Part shown: in pieces, positions 7,986 to 17,032 of the stretch
How the letters are laid out: every line of letters begins with the position of its first letter
Numbering within the stretch: position 1 is the stretch's first letter
Assembly: GCA_028280445.1 (NCBI GenBank)
Contig: JANQLU010000014.1
Coordinates: 1 to 64,000, forward strand
Source: Pirellulaceae bacterium
GTDB lineage: Bacteria > Planctomycetota > Planctomycetia > Pirellulales > Pirellulaceae
Direction of reading: 5' to 3'
DNA: 64,000 nucleotides
Program-made: the position numbers and the translations under genes
The notes under the pieces: model-generated
What the model was told of the DNA's origin: nothing
The model's input: only the letters and a program-made list of their open reading frames with translations
Database searches by the model: none

Positions 7986-9938
7986 TCAGGCCTCGTCCTG
8001 CCCTTCTTCTCGGCCTTCGGTCATCTCCAGCTGACGCATTTTGCGATAGAGATTTGACCGGTGCAGGCCCAGTTTTCGAGCCGCATCGGTCATATTTCCG
8101 CGGGATCGTTCGATGTGTTTTCGGATATATTCCACCTGGAATTGTTTGGTCGCGTCAGCCAATGGTTGGTCCAATTGGATGGGGTCGCTGCCCGAATCAT
8201 GCGGCGACATGATGAACGCCAGTTGATCCGCATCAATGGTTTCGCCTTCGCTCAAATAGGCCAGCCGTTCCATCAAATTTCTTAGTTCGCGGACGTTGCC
8301 AGGCCACGTATGACTCAACATCCGTTTTTTTGCCGCAGCCGTCAGTTTGGGTGCCGCGCGACGTGCCTGTGCGCAAAACTGATTTAGAAAATGTTCGGCC
8401 AACAGGATCACATCATCGCCGCGATCCCGCAGCGGAGGCAACTCAATGGTGACCACATTCAAACGGAAAAACAAATCTTCACGGAATTGTTTGTCTCGAA
8501 CCAGTTTTCCAAGGTCCTGGTTCGTGGCTGCAATGACGCGCGTGTCGGTCGAGATCGGGGTCGATCCACCGACGCGAACGACAATTTTCTCTTCCAAAAC
8601 GCGGAGCAATTTTGCCTGGCCACCGAGGCTCATATCACCGATTTCGTCGAGAAACAGCGTGCCGCCATTGGCCAATTCGAATTTGCCTTGCCGCGCCTGG
8701 TGTGCATCGGTAAAGGCGCCTTTTTCATGCCCAAACAATTCACTTTCCAGCAGCGATTCGGTAATGGCGGCGCAGTTGACCGCAACGAGCACCTGGTCGC
8801 GACGCTGACTGAGGTAGTGAATTAATTGGGCCACGACCTCTTTACCCGTTCCGTTTTCACCAAGGATTAAAATCGCCAATTCTGTTTCAGCAACGCGGCC
8901 GATAGTTTTGCGGAGGTTTTCGATCGAATCACATTCGCCAATCAAATGAACTTTGTCAGCCGCTTCCTCGGCAATCTGACGACGGCTGGTCGCCAGTTTT
9001 TCAACGTGTTGCGTATTGTCGATGGCGATCGATGCGTGAGCCGCCAGTTCTTCGAGCGCTTGAACATCGCTATCGGAAAATTGTCCAGTCGATTTGTTGA
9101 GCACCTGGAATGCTCCGATGACCCGTTCTTTGGAATCCAGCATCGGAACACACAGCAACGAACGCGTTTTAAAATCCAGTTCCTGATCGATATCGCGATG
9201 AATTTTTTCCTGTTCGCTGGCGATATCTTCGTCGACGCGTTGCGACTGGCCCGATTTAACCGTCTGGCCAACGACACCGGTCCCTTCGGGAATTCGAATT
9301 TCACCCGACTCGACACCTAACGCGGGACGCCCTACCAATTGATGATTGGTTTTGTCCCACAAAAAAATGGTTGCTCGTTCGGCATCCAGCAATTGCGTAG
9401 CCGCTTCGGCCATTTCATACAGCAGCGTGTCGGTTTCACGCGTTTGATTCCAGGACTGTGTCATGTCCAGCATGCGACGCAGCCGATCGGCTCGTTTGAA
9501 TTGAGCCAGTCGTTGTCGCGTCAATAAAATGGTTTCGCCGACACACGCCGCAACACTGTCGCATTGGTCAACATCGATTTCAGCGCCCGACACTAACAAC
9601 ACTTGCCCTGCCAATTGTTGCGGATCGAGCAATGCGGCAACATGTGTTCCAGCCGTTAGTGTTTTTTCTTGATCGAGAACATCCGCCAGCAACTCGACCG
9701 GCAATGCACCGTCGGCCGATGGATCGGTACTGCCGATTGTCCGCCACTGGCCTTTGGTCCCGCGAATGATCTGAGTGTGCGCTGCACCCGTCTGTTGTTT
9801 GATGATTTTCAGGATTTGAGACAGGCAATCGTCCAAGGTTTCGGCGGAGAGGGAAATCGACATGAAATCCGCGGCAAACTGCTCACCGAGTGATTGACTT
9901 GTGATTCTTGCCTGTCGTTGGGCGGTTGCCATGGTCAC
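7986..9938 (-). CDS. Sigma-54-dependent Fis-family regulator with GAF sensor
   Basis: A 650-residue enhancer-binding protein. The N-terminal 150 residues may be a first diverged GAF-like region; a clear GAF domain follows at about 155-310 (TIFLWD..., [24 protein letters not shown]...GAFQVLN). The AAA+ core has Walker A GENGTGKE at 361-367, [13 protein letters not shown] at 400-412, and Walker [10 protein letters not shown] near 428-436. The C-terminus is a Fis-type helix-turn-helix ([20 protein letters not shown]). The loop that touches sigma-54 reads GAFTDA instead of the usual GAFTGA. The GAF domain suggests control by a small ligand; the ligand and targets are not visible. It is divergent from fabI, with 142 bases between the start codons, so fabI is a possible target. 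Confidence 0.93.
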   Translation of the reverse strand: MTMATAQRQARITSQSLGEQFAADFMSISLSAETLDDCLSQILKIIKQQTGAAHTQIIRGTKGQWRTIGSTDPSADGALPVELLADVLDQEKTLTAGTHVAALLDPQQLAGQVLLVSGAEIDVDQCDSVAACVGETILLTRQRLAQFKRADRLRRMLDMTQSWNQTRETDTLLYEMAEAATQLLDAERATIFLWDKTNHQLVGRPALGVESGEIRIPEGTGVVGQTVKSGQSQRVDEDIASEQEKIHRDIDQELDFKTRSLLCVPMLDSKERVIGAFQVLNKSTGQFSDSDVQALEELAAHASIAIDNTQHVEKLATSRRQIAEEAADKVHLIGECDSIENLRKTIGRVAETELAILILGENGTGKEVVAQLIHYLSQRRDQVLVAVNCAAITESLLESELFGHEKGAFTDAHQARQGKFELANGGTLFLDEIGDMSLGGQAKLLRVLEEKIVVRVGGSTPISTDTRVIAATNQDLGKLVRDKQFREDLFFRLNVVTIELPPLRDRGDDVILLAEHFLNQFCAQARRAAPKLTAAAKKRMLSHTWPGNVRELRNLMERLAYLSEGETIDADQLAFIMSPHDSGSDPIQLDQPLADATKQFQVEYIRKHIERSRGNMTDAARKLGLHRSNLYRKMRQLEMTEGREEGQDEA

Positions 9939-10080
9939 CTATTGCTGTTTTCTTTTCGCTATCTGACTTACGCAGGAATTGCCGCTGAGGAAAAAAACTG
10001 TTATCAAAATGATTCTCAAAGGTTATCCGGTTTTACACCAGCCAACAATTGGCTGATCGAAAATATTGAAAGGTTCGTTG

Positions 10081-10917
10081 ATGAGAATGTTCGAAGGCAA
10101 AAAGGGCTTGATTCTGGGCGTGGCCAACGATCGATCGATCGCGCTGGCCATCGCGAATTTCATTATGAGCGAAGGGGGCGAATGTGGATTCACCCACCTG
10201 CCCGATCGTCCCGGTGACGAGAAAAAGAAAAATCACCGTCGGGTGCATAAATGTGTTGGGGATAATCCTGCCGCCAAATTTCTCGTTCCTCTGGATGTCA
10301 ACAACGATGCTCAAATTGCCGAGGTGATGGAAAAAACGGAGGCAGAATTTGGTCAAATTGATTTTTTGCTGCATTCCATTGCATTTGCCAGCCTCGATGA
10401 TTTGAAGGGAGATACGATCGACACCAGCCGCGATGGATTCAAATTGGCGATGGAAATCAGCGCCTACAGTTTGCTCGCCGTTTGCAAATCTGCGCGTGAT
10501 ATTCTGTCGGACAAATCGTCGGTATTATGTATGACTTACATGGGTGGCGAAAAATGTATTCCCGGATACAACGTGATGGGGGTCTGCAAAGCGGCGTTGG
10601 AAGCAGCCATGCGCTACTTGGCTTTTGACATGGGCCCCGCCGGGACGCGCGTCAACGCACTCAGCGCCGGTCCATTGAAAACACTGGCTGGCTCAGCCGC
10701 CAAGGTCGGACCGATGCTGGAGTTGTACGAACAAATCGCTCCACTGGGCCGCAATATTACTCATGAAGAGGCGGGGAAAACGGGAGCATTTCTGCTTTCC
10801 GATTTGAGCGATGGAATTACCGGAGAAGTCCTGCACGTGGACGCAGGGTATAATGCAATGGGTTCACCTGGTCGAATGCTCGATAAAATCAAGGAAGCCA
10901 GAGAGAGTCATTCCTAA
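10081..10917 (+). CDS. fabI: Enoyl-[acyl-carrier-protein] reductase (NADH)
   Basis: 278 residues from the ATG at 10081, with AAAGG seven bases upstream. A TTG 15 bases earlier is possible but less likely. It reduces trans-2-enoyl-ACP in the last step of each fatty acid elongation cycle. Seen are the nucleotide site GVANDRSIALAIA, the LLHSIAFA segment, and the catalytic Tyr-x6-Lys in GYNVMGVCKAALEA, then the RVNALSAGPLKTLA stretch that follows the catalytic helix in FabI. The C-terminal LHVDAGYNAMG is also typical. The small zinc-ribbon gene follows by 17 bases and may be cotranscribed. Confidence 0.96.
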   Translation: MRMFEGKKGLILGVANDRSIALAIANFIMSEGGECGFTHLPDRPGDEKKKNHRRVHKCVGDNPAAKFLVPLDVNNDAQIAEVMEKTEAEFGQIDFLLHSIAFASLDDLKGDTIDTSRDGFKLAMEISAYSLLAVCKSARDILSDKSSVLCMTYMGGEKCIPGYNVMGVCKAALEAAMRYLAFDMGPAGTRVNALSAGPLKTLAGSAAKVGPMLELYEQIAPLGRNITHEEAGKTGAFLLSDLSDGITGEVLHVDAGYNAMGSPGRMLDKIKEARESHS

Positions 10918-10934
10918 GAAATCACTCCACAAAA

Positions 10935-11114
10935 ATGAGCAAGTATTACTGTCAATGTGGGCATCCGTTGAGTAGCCGCTTCGTCCAGCGGTGCCCCGCC
11001 TGCAAAGCAGTTCTCCAGAATTCGCCAATCGTCAAAGGTTACCTGATTCAAATCCTTGGAATCTTGATCTTGTTAGCGGGATTGGCGGCTGTTTTGTGGT
11101 TTCTGGTCGGCTAG
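10935..11114 (+). CDS. Small zinc-ribbon membrane protein
   Basis: A 59-residue ORF. The N-terminal half carries CQCG (Cys6, Cys8) and CPAC (Cys20, Cys23), a minimal zinc ribbon with short spacing; the C-terminal half is a single transmembrane helix (ILGILILLAGLAAVLWFLVG) that runs to the stop. The gene lies 17 bases after fabI on the same strand. The start ATG has only a weak ribosome binding site, so it may depend on coupling to fabI. Function unknown; similar small ribbon-plus-helix proteins are common in planctomycetes. Confidence 0.6.
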   Translation: MSKYYCQCGHPLSSRFVQRCPACKAVLQNSPIVKGYLIQILGILILLAGLAAVLWFLVG

Positions 11115-11229
11115 AATTGAAAGTTTAAATTCCGGTGAAATGTGTGGGACACCGCACGATTCTCCGATTCGTAGTGAATCATAATGTCGATTCAATAATT
11201 TTTGTACTTATTTTTAATGAGGTTTGCCA

Positions 11230-12039
11230 ATGGGCGACACCAATACTTCTGAAAAATCAAGCGCTCCCAAAAGCCCTTGGTTCAAAATTCGGATGGCCAT
11301 CCTGGGTATCCTGCTACTGGCGCTGGTCGCCACACTTGTATTTGACTGGCTGGTTCAAAAACCGGCGATGTCAAAAAATCTGGAGATCGTTGACAAAATG
11401 TTCTCTGAGTCTCGTGGTCTCAAACAAACCAAAGGACCGCGTCCCGCTTACACTCCCGAAGATGTTGAAAATGCCATCGGCCGCAAGGCAGCTACCGAGC
11501 GTTTCTCGGGTGACAACAAAGATGTCAAAATCATGACTTATGAATGGAATCGCGGTTTGCCGTTGCAATTAGTATTTGGAAACGATGAGGAAGAGGGCAA
11601 GGACGAAATCGTCGCTGATCTGGACAAACCCACATTGCAAATCGGACCGGTTGGAATCAAATCATTTCCAAAATACTTTTTTGAAGCGGTTTTCAAAAAA
11701 GAAAAATACCTGCCAGATCCCGAGCAATCTGACAAATGGGCAGAGCGGTTTGTGTTGTACAAAATTTCTGGCGAAAACACACGCGTTTCGTACTCACCAT
11801 TGGGTAAAATGCAGATGCCCAAAAATCCACCTAAAGAGTTGATGATGCCCTCCGCACCTGGTGGAGGCGGTTCACGACCCGCCAAAGGGAAAAAAGGAAA
11901 AACCAAACGTCCTACAAAAGACGATGGCAAAAAAGACGACAAGTCTGACGACAAAAAATCGGATTCGAAATCGGATGACAAAAAGGACGATGTAAAGTCA
12001 GACGACAAAAAGGAAGACGATAAAAAAGACGATCAATAG
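11230..12039 (+). CDS. Membrane-anchored protein with Lys/Asp-rich tail
   Basis: 269 residues from the ATG at 11230, with GAGG seven bases upstream. One transmembrane helix (about 20-40, IRMAILGILLLALVATLVFD) anchors it, with the remainder probably outside the cytoplasm. The middle 150 residues contain no motif known to me. The last 45 residues are almost only Lys, Asp and Ser, in imperfect KSDDKK and KKDD units, and are surely disordered. That tail repeats at DNA level, so its length may vary between strains. A good terminator follows at 12076-12109. Confidence 0.75.
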   Translation: MGDTNTSEKSSAPKSPWFKIRMAILGILLLALVATLVFDWLVQKPAMSKNLEIVDKMFSESRGLKQTKGPRPAYTPEDVENAIGRKAATERFSGDNKDVKIMTYEWNRGLPLQLVFGNDEEEGKDEIVADLDKPTLQIGPVGIKSFPKYFFEAVFKKEKYLPDPEQSDKWAERFVLYKISGENTRVSYSPLGKMQMPKNPPKELMMPSAPGGGGSRPAKGKKGKTKRPTKDDGKKDDKSDDKKSDSKSDDKKDDVKSDDKKEDDKKDDQ

Positions 12040-12075
12040 GTCGCCTGATTGTTGCCGTCAAATTCAATTGGATCA

Positions 12076-12109
12076 AAAGCCGTTCGACGCGATGTCAACG
12101 GCTTTTTTT
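12076..12109 (+). terminator. Intrinsic terminator
   Basis: Stem AAAGCCGTT (12076-12084) with AACGGCTTT (12097-12105) and a T-run to 12109, 36 bases after the stop of the upstream gene. Confidence 0.85.
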
Positions 12110-12224
12110 ATTGCATGGTTTCGTTTGAGACTACGAATCCGCTCAATCACCAGAGCAGCAACTTTGAATAAAGGGGTCGGGAGTCGATTGTGCAGATGCC
12201 CCGGAGGGCAGCATTCTCGATCGT

Positions 12225-13031
12225 TTAATCTATGCGGCGTTCTTCGCCGGTTTGCTGAACCCCCTCGACGCTGACCTCATGAACATGCCATTGAGGATCC
12301 GGATTTTTGTCATTCGGAGAAGCCCGGTGCATTCGAACTTCGAACTCCAGTGGAAATCGAATGGTTGCGTTGTTACGTCCAACGCCTGTCATTTTCTTCA
12401 GGCTTTTGTCGGCTGGATAATAGCGAAACAACAGTCGGTACAGTTCACCCCCGGGGATTTTTTCCATCTTGATTCGCTTGACGAACTCAATTTGGCATTT
12501 TTCGCCATCAGCTTTGATCAGTCGATGCGGAACCAGCATTTCGTAAAAAGACTCATATCCGGTTTGAGGTTGCCGGCCTAATTTTTGTTTGAGTCCTCGA
12601 TTGTCGGGATGATAGTAGACTTTGAGGTCCGTTTCTGGAGGTTCACGATCGCTGACTGGCAACGTCATGTGATGAACTTTTTCGAATTCTCCCGTTTGCA
12701 TCAAGTCCAGCCAGTGTTGTGCGTGTTGTTGCGCTGCGGACCAGCGGTGGCCATCTTTCATCGTGAAAAAACTCACTCCAAACATGATGGCAAAGCAGGA
12801 AATAAACATGGCGATCCAGGCAAAATTAGCGCCGACGAAATCTCGCTCACTGGTGCGGATTCTCCACACCGCGAATGCGGCGACTGAAAATGCCAACACA
12901 CCAAACAGTGTGAATCCAACGTTGACAAACGTAGCTAATGAAAACAAAGAAATAAACACTGAAAAAATCGCCAGGAAACTGATCGGGCGATATTCAATTT
13001 CATTTAATTCTGTTTCAGCATTTCGATTCAT
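12225..13031 (-). CDS. Four-helix membrane protein of unknown function
   Basis: 268 residues. The first 105 residues contain three to four transmembrane helices (PISFLAIFSVFISLFSLATF, TLFGVLAFSVAAFAVW, FAWIAMFISCFAIMFGVSFF). A soluble domain of about 160 residues follows, which opens with HRWSAAQQHAQHWLDLMQ and ends in FEVRMHRASPNDKNPDPQWH. I do not recognise the domain; a DUF4190-like N-terminus fused to a lumenal domain is one possibility. It is the last gene of the PilT operon by orientation, 92 bases after the CvpA-like gene. Confidence 0.75.
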   Translation of the reverse strand: MNRNAETELNEIEYRPISFLAIFSVFISLFSLATFVNVGFTLFGVLAFSVAAFAVWRIRTSERDFVGANFAWIAMFISCFAIMFGVSFFTMKDGHRWSAAQQHAQHWLDLMQTGEFEKVHHMTLPVSDREPPETDLKVYYHPDNRGLKQKLGRQPQTGYESFYEMLVPHRLIKADGEKCQIEFVKRIKMEKIPGGELYRLLFRYYPADKSLKKMTGVGRNNATIRFPLEFEVRMHRASPNDKNPDPQWHVHEVSVEGVQQTGEERRID

Positions 13032-13123
13032 AATGATTGACCGTCATTCAAAGCAAAAATCCGATACATCTTTACGAAATCTAGCGAACATTCGTTCGAT
13101 TGAACATCAGCCCGCCAGGGGCA

Positions 13124-13795
13124 TTATTGCCCACTTCTTTCATCCGGATTGACTCGCAACTCATCCCGATTCCAAACTTCCTCCCGACGATGATGAAATT
13201 TGTAGATGAAATCGCCAAATGGATCGAAGACGCGGCAATTTAAATCAGCGTCATCCGGATGATCGTCACGTTTGTCCTCTTCGAAAAACAGTCCATTTTT
13301 GGATTCGGCCAGCGCTCCCCGTGAACGACTTTGCACATACGACATCCATAGACGATCTGGTCCGACTCCGAGGTTGTAGGTATCGGGGTCTTCCTGAAAT
13401 GATCCCCAGGCTCCCTCCAATGGCAACGGGGCGGTGTGCAGCGTAAACAATGTAAAACAGATAAAGACCCACGCGGTGACCATCCCTAAAACCGTCCGCA
13501 TGGCAAAATCAACCCACATGTTGAGGTTCATTCGGTATTTCGTCGTACCGTCGGCAAAGATCCGCAAAATGATAAAGCTGCCGAAAAAGCACAACCACAG
13601 TGCCAGAAAATCTGCGACGTACGTCAGCGAATCGTCGGCATTCTCGATCATCACCGCCACGTTTTCAAAATAGCTCGAGGCAATTGTGCCGGCCAAAATG
13701 GTAATGACCAGATTGATAAAGACATTCCAAGTGCCGAGAAACCACATGCCGGCAACGATGATGATGAAAATCAAAAATGCGATTAAAAATACCAT
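13124..13795 (-). CDS. CvpA-like membrane protein
   Basis: 223 residues. Four hydrophobic helices (VFLIAFLIFIIIVAGMWFLG, VFINLVITILAGTIASSYF, FLALWLCFFGSFIILRIFA, FAMRTVLGMVTAWVFICFTL) arranged as in the CvpA/colicin V production family, then a 90-residue hydrophilic tail with many charges. CvpA proteins are inner membrane proteins linked to envelope homeostasis in other bacteria. It is 16 bases downstream of the second GspE-like gene in the PilT operon, which points to a shared envelope job. The family call rests on helix pattern and is moderate. Confidence 0.65.
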   Translation of the reverse strand: MVFLIAFLIFIIIVAGMWFLGTWNVFINLVITILAGTIASSYFENVAVMIENADDSLTYVADFLALWLCFFGSFIILRIFADGTTKYRMNLNMWVDFAMRTVLGMVTAWVFICFTLFTLHTAPLPLEGAWGSFQEDPDTYNLGVGPDRLWMSYVQSRSRGALAESKNGLFFEEDKRDDHPDDADLNCRVFDPFGDFIYKFHHRREEVWNRDELRVNPDERSGQ

Positions 13796-13811
13796 GATGA
13801 TTGATCCGCGA

Positions 13812-15158
13812 TTATTTTTTCAAAATCCGCTGTAACTCCTCAACGCTGGTGCTCCCTTTTGCCGCCAATACAATTCCTTCGTCGCGCAGTGGAATGTGTC
13901 CGTTTTCCTTGGCAATATGCATCATCGACTCAACCCTGGGTTGCTTCAGCATCGCTTGTCGAATCGCGTCGTTGATTTCCAGCAATTCAAACATTCCGGC
14001 TCGGCCGTAGTAACCGAGACCATTGCATTTCGTACAAGGTTGAATCTCGATCGGCTGGCCGTTTTCATCCACCGCATCTTCGGGGCGCGGTTGAAAATGC
14101 GTATACATCATCGCCACGCGGCCTGGCGGAATTCCCAAACGTTGCAGCATCGCCGGGTTGGGTTGAAAACCCTGTTTGCACTGGTCGCACAACAGCCGAA
14201 TCATGCGTTGATAAATAACGCACGTCACGGCGTTCGCCAATTTTTCGATGGTGGGTTTCATCAACATCAACCGAAACAATCCATCCATCGCGTGTTTCGC
14301 ATTGAGTTGCGTAAATACCATTTTGTTATGTTGCGTCGCCAAATCACAATATTCATCCAACACCCGTCCATCAGGAATTTCTGGAAAGGCCAATACATCG
14401 GGTTGTCGCAACAACACCTGCTGAATATCAGTGACGGGCGTTTTTCCTTTGGTTTTGTCGTACTTGATCGTTCGAATATTGATAAATTCGTCATCGAAGT
14501 ACGATTCATCATGAATCATCACAACATCGCGCGTGAATCGATCGCTGGTGTTCAAAACCGATCGCCACAAGGATGTCAGGCCGTCACCGGGTAGCGTTGT
14601 CACCACCACCATTCCGGAATCACGGTTCATCAGCGAAATGAGTTTTTCTTTCATGCTGGGCCGCATGCCCATTTCTTCCAGCGTCATTTCACGGGCGCTG
14701 CCCTGACGGATCGTCAACGCCACGCGCTCACCGGTTTTGATTCCTTGCGAAACAACTCTGCATTTGTAATCAACATCCGTGAAATTGGCGCCAAACGTAC
14801 TTTCCTGACGCGCTCGTCGCTCGCGGTAATTCAAACCCGCCAATTTTTTGAGTGATGCGAGCATGTAGTCGCCAGTTTGACGGTCCAGCGACGGCATTTG
14901 ATGCCACAGCCCGTCGATTTTGAATCGCACCACAACAGCTTGCGTCGAAAAATCAAATACGATCGTATCGGAATTTTTTGCGATCGCGTCGGAGATAATG
15001 AAAGCACACGTGGGATAACCCGGTGATGGCAAAACGGATTCCAGATTGGCCTGCCGAATCTCTTCCGACGCACCACCAGCGGTGAACGTAATCGGTGGCA
15101 ATGCTGGTTGTTCGACCGGCTCCAAATCGGGTTGTGGTTCTTGTTCAGGTTCAGACAT
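13812..15158 (-). CDS. GspE/PilB-like protein with degenerate Walker A (pseudo-ATPase 2)
   Basis: 448 residues, built like a type II secretion/type IV pilus ATPase but with an altered nucleotide site. The N2-like part is clear (VVVRFKIDGLWHQMPSLDR, about 76-93). At the Walker A position the sequence is TTLPGDGLTSL (187-197), with Leu194 where the lysine of GxxGxGK[ST] should be. The Walker B region keeps a Glu (FPEIPD, Glu260) but lacks the GE-RD box, and the His box is QLNAK. The zinc site survives: Cys324/Cys327 and Cys375/Cys378. Soluble, with a Glu/Pro-rich N-terminus. It probably does not hydrolyse ATP and may act as a structural or regulatory ring partner. Paralogue of the next gene, 11 bases after it. 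Confidence 0.82.
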   Translation of the reverse strand: MSEPEQEPQPDLEPVEQPALPPITFTAGGASEEIRQANLESVLPSPGYPTCAFIISDAIAKNSDTIVFDFSTQAVVVRFKIDGLWHQMPSLDRQTGDYMLASLKKLAGLNYRERRARQESTFGANFTDVDYKCRVVSQGIKTGERVALTIRQGSAREMTLEEMGMRPSMKEKLISLMNRDSGMVVVTTLPGDGLTSLWRSVLNTSDRFTRDVVMIHDESYFDDEFINIRTIKYDKTKGKTPVTDIQQVLLRQPDVLAFPEIPDGRVLDEYCDLATQHNKMVFTQLNAKHAMDGLFRLMLMKPTIEKLANAVTCVIYQRMIRLLCDQCKQGFQPNPAMLQRLGIPPGRVAMMYTHFQPRPEDAVDENGQPIEIQPCTKCNGLGYYGRAGMFELLEINDAIRQAMLKQPRVESMMHIAKENGHIPLRDEGIVLAAKGSTSVEELQRILKK

Positions 15159-15169
15159 TTTGAATTAAG

Positions 15170-17032
15170 TTATTTTTTCTTGGGCTGAAACACTCGTTGA
15201 ATTTCCTGGATGCTGGTCACTCCTGATAACGCCAGCCGATATCCTTGCTGGATCAGCGACTTGTTACCTCGGGCCTGGGCAATTTTTGTCAACGACTCGG
15301 GCGACGTCATCAAGACTTTCCTGATTTCGTCATCGACAACCAACGTTTCAACAATGGCGATCCGACCGACATATCCCAAACCGTTGCAAACGCGACATTC
15401 TTGCATTTCAATCAAGTTGCCATCCTGATCCACCCGCTGCTCTGGAGGCGGCAGCTGATAAGGACCGTGGACGTTGACTTCGTCACCCGGTTTAACACCC
15501 AGCTGTTTGAGGAAATTCGGATTCACTTGTAAAGGTTGCTTACAGGCATCGCAAAGCCGACGAACCAGACGTTGTGAACAGGCAAAGGTTACGATTTTAG
15601 CAAATTGTTGACGATCTCCGACTTGTTTCATCAACCGCAACAAGGCTTCGGCGGCTGAGCCAGCGCGCAGCTTGATAATCAAAGTTCGATTTTCCGACGC
15701 CATTTCTTTGAGCAAAGTATCGTAGAACGCCGGATTAGAAACCTGTTCCGGCATGACAAACGCATCGGGATTTCGCAGCAACAAACTTTGCAATTCGGTA
15801 ACATTGCCTTTTCCATTGTTGATGAAAACTTCGCGAGCAACATTTTCAATGTGTGTCTCGTTTTCCTCGGAGGAAACAAACGCAACAACATCACGCATGA
15901 TTCGGTCTGAGGCCTCCATCACGGCTGCCCAGGTGGTCGACAAACCACCGCCGGGTGGTGCCGAAATAATCGCCAATCCTGGAGAGTTGAGCGCGTTGGT
16001 GGTGGCCGTTACCATTTCGGGCCACATGCCGACCTGTGCCAAATTCAAACCAGTGGCGTACGTCTGAGCCACTTTGATGACCGCGCGCTCACCGGTCGGA
16101 ACACCTTGGGTTGTGAGTTCGCAATTCGTTCTTCCCTTTTCCAAAATGGCAGCAAAATTACCGCGTTGTTTGTGTCGACGCTCGCGCGGATTCAAACCGC
16201 TGAGGGTTTTCAGCGCGATCAACATCGAATCCCCTGTCGGTCGGTCGAGCACGGGCAATTGATGCCAGAAACCATCAACCTCCATCCGCAGATTAACCGC
16301 TTGTTGCGTAAAATCCATCAAAACACTGCTGGCACGTTTGATCACTGCGTCATGCATCAACGCTTTGACCGCTGGAAAATGTTCCGCCTGCCGCGCTGAA
16401 ATCAGATTGTGTTGTTGTTCAGCGCCAGTTGCTCCGCCCGCGGCAAATTCAATTTCGGGGCCTTGCTGGGCTGCCAATTCGGCTTCTTTGGCTCGGTACA
16501 CTTTGCCGTTTTTGTAAAGCTTGAACCAGGCCATCGACGTGAACGCTTTGTCTTCTGGTCCGACGCGATTGTTGCGAATCAGCAAATACAAACCGAACGG
16601 AAGGAAAGTGGTCAGTATATAGATCGGCAACCCAATCCAAAAAATCGGCACGGACAAAATCGCCAACAAACCGACAAAGTAACTGAGCATATTCAACGGG
16701 TTGATGACTTGTGGAATGATCCTCGTTTGTTCATGCATCTCGGTGGAGTCGATGTTAATGAACTCGGCCAGCCACATCCAAATGACAAAAAAAACGACGA
16801 TGAGTCCCAGTTTGTACCAGGCAAAATAGGCGCCGGGTCCGCGGTCCAGTTGAAACGGATCATTTTCATCCGCCTGTGGAAACTCGGGCCATTGGGCAAG
16901 CAACTCGAGATCCGCCCAAGCCGATGCCGTAGCGGTTTCAGCCAAAATCGGATTCGTCGATTCTGCTGAAAGCTCCGTACAGAGACCACCAACCAGAACC
17001 AAAATAAGTGAGATTGTATATTTGAGCATCAA
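15170..17032 (-). CDS. Membrane-embedded GspE/PilB-like pseudo-ATPase 1
   Basis: 620 residues. A signal-peptide-like N-terminus (1-23), then hydrophobic helices at about 73-90 and 113-152, then a GspE/PilB-like body paralogous to the downstream gene (VNLRMEVDGFWHQLPVLDRP at 246-265). At the Walker A position it has APPGGGLSTT, with Leu364 in place of lysine. The Walker B region is FVMPEQ (Glu429) with no Asp/Glu boxes and the His box reads KLRAG. The zinc cysteines Cys494/Cys497 and Cys546/Cys549 are kept. Known GspE and PilB proteins are cytosolic, so the membrane helices are unusual. Its start overlaps the pilT stop by 4 bases (ATGA). Confidence 0.83.
   Translation of the reverse strand: MMLKYTISLILVLVGGLCTELSAESTNPILAETATASAWADLELLAQWPEFPQADENDPFQLDRGPGAYFAWYKLGLIVVFFVIWMWLAEFINIDSTEMHEQTRIIPQVINPLNMLSYFVGLLAILSVPIFWIGLPIYILTTFLPFGLYLLIRNNRVGPEDKAFTSMAWFKLYKNGKVYRAKEAELAAQQGPEIEFAAGGATGAEQQHNLISARQAEHFPAVKALMHDAVIKRASSVLMDFTQQAVNLRMEVDGFWHQLPVLDRPTGDSMLIALKTLSGLNPRERRHKQRGNFAAILEKGRTNCELTTQGVPTGERAVIKVAQTYATGLNLAQVGMWPEMVTATTNALNSPGLAIISAPPGGGLSTTWAAVMEASDRIMRDVVAFVSSEENETHIENVAREVFINNGKGNVTELQSLLLRNPDAFVMPEQVSNPAFYDTLLKEMASENRTLIIKLRAGSAAEALLRLMKQVGDRQQFAKIVTFACSQRLVRRLCDACKQPLQVNPNFLKQLGVKPGDEVNVHGPYQLPPPEQRVDQDGNLIEMQECRVCNGLGYVGRIAIVETLVVDDEIRKVLMTSPESLTKIAQARGNKSLIQQGYRLALSGVTSIQEIQRVFQPKKK

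Noticed and set aside
13812..17032. The two GspE-like genes as recent pseudogenes
   Set aside because: Both frames are fully open, the zinc cysteines and fold residues are kept, and both have the same lysine-to-leucine change.
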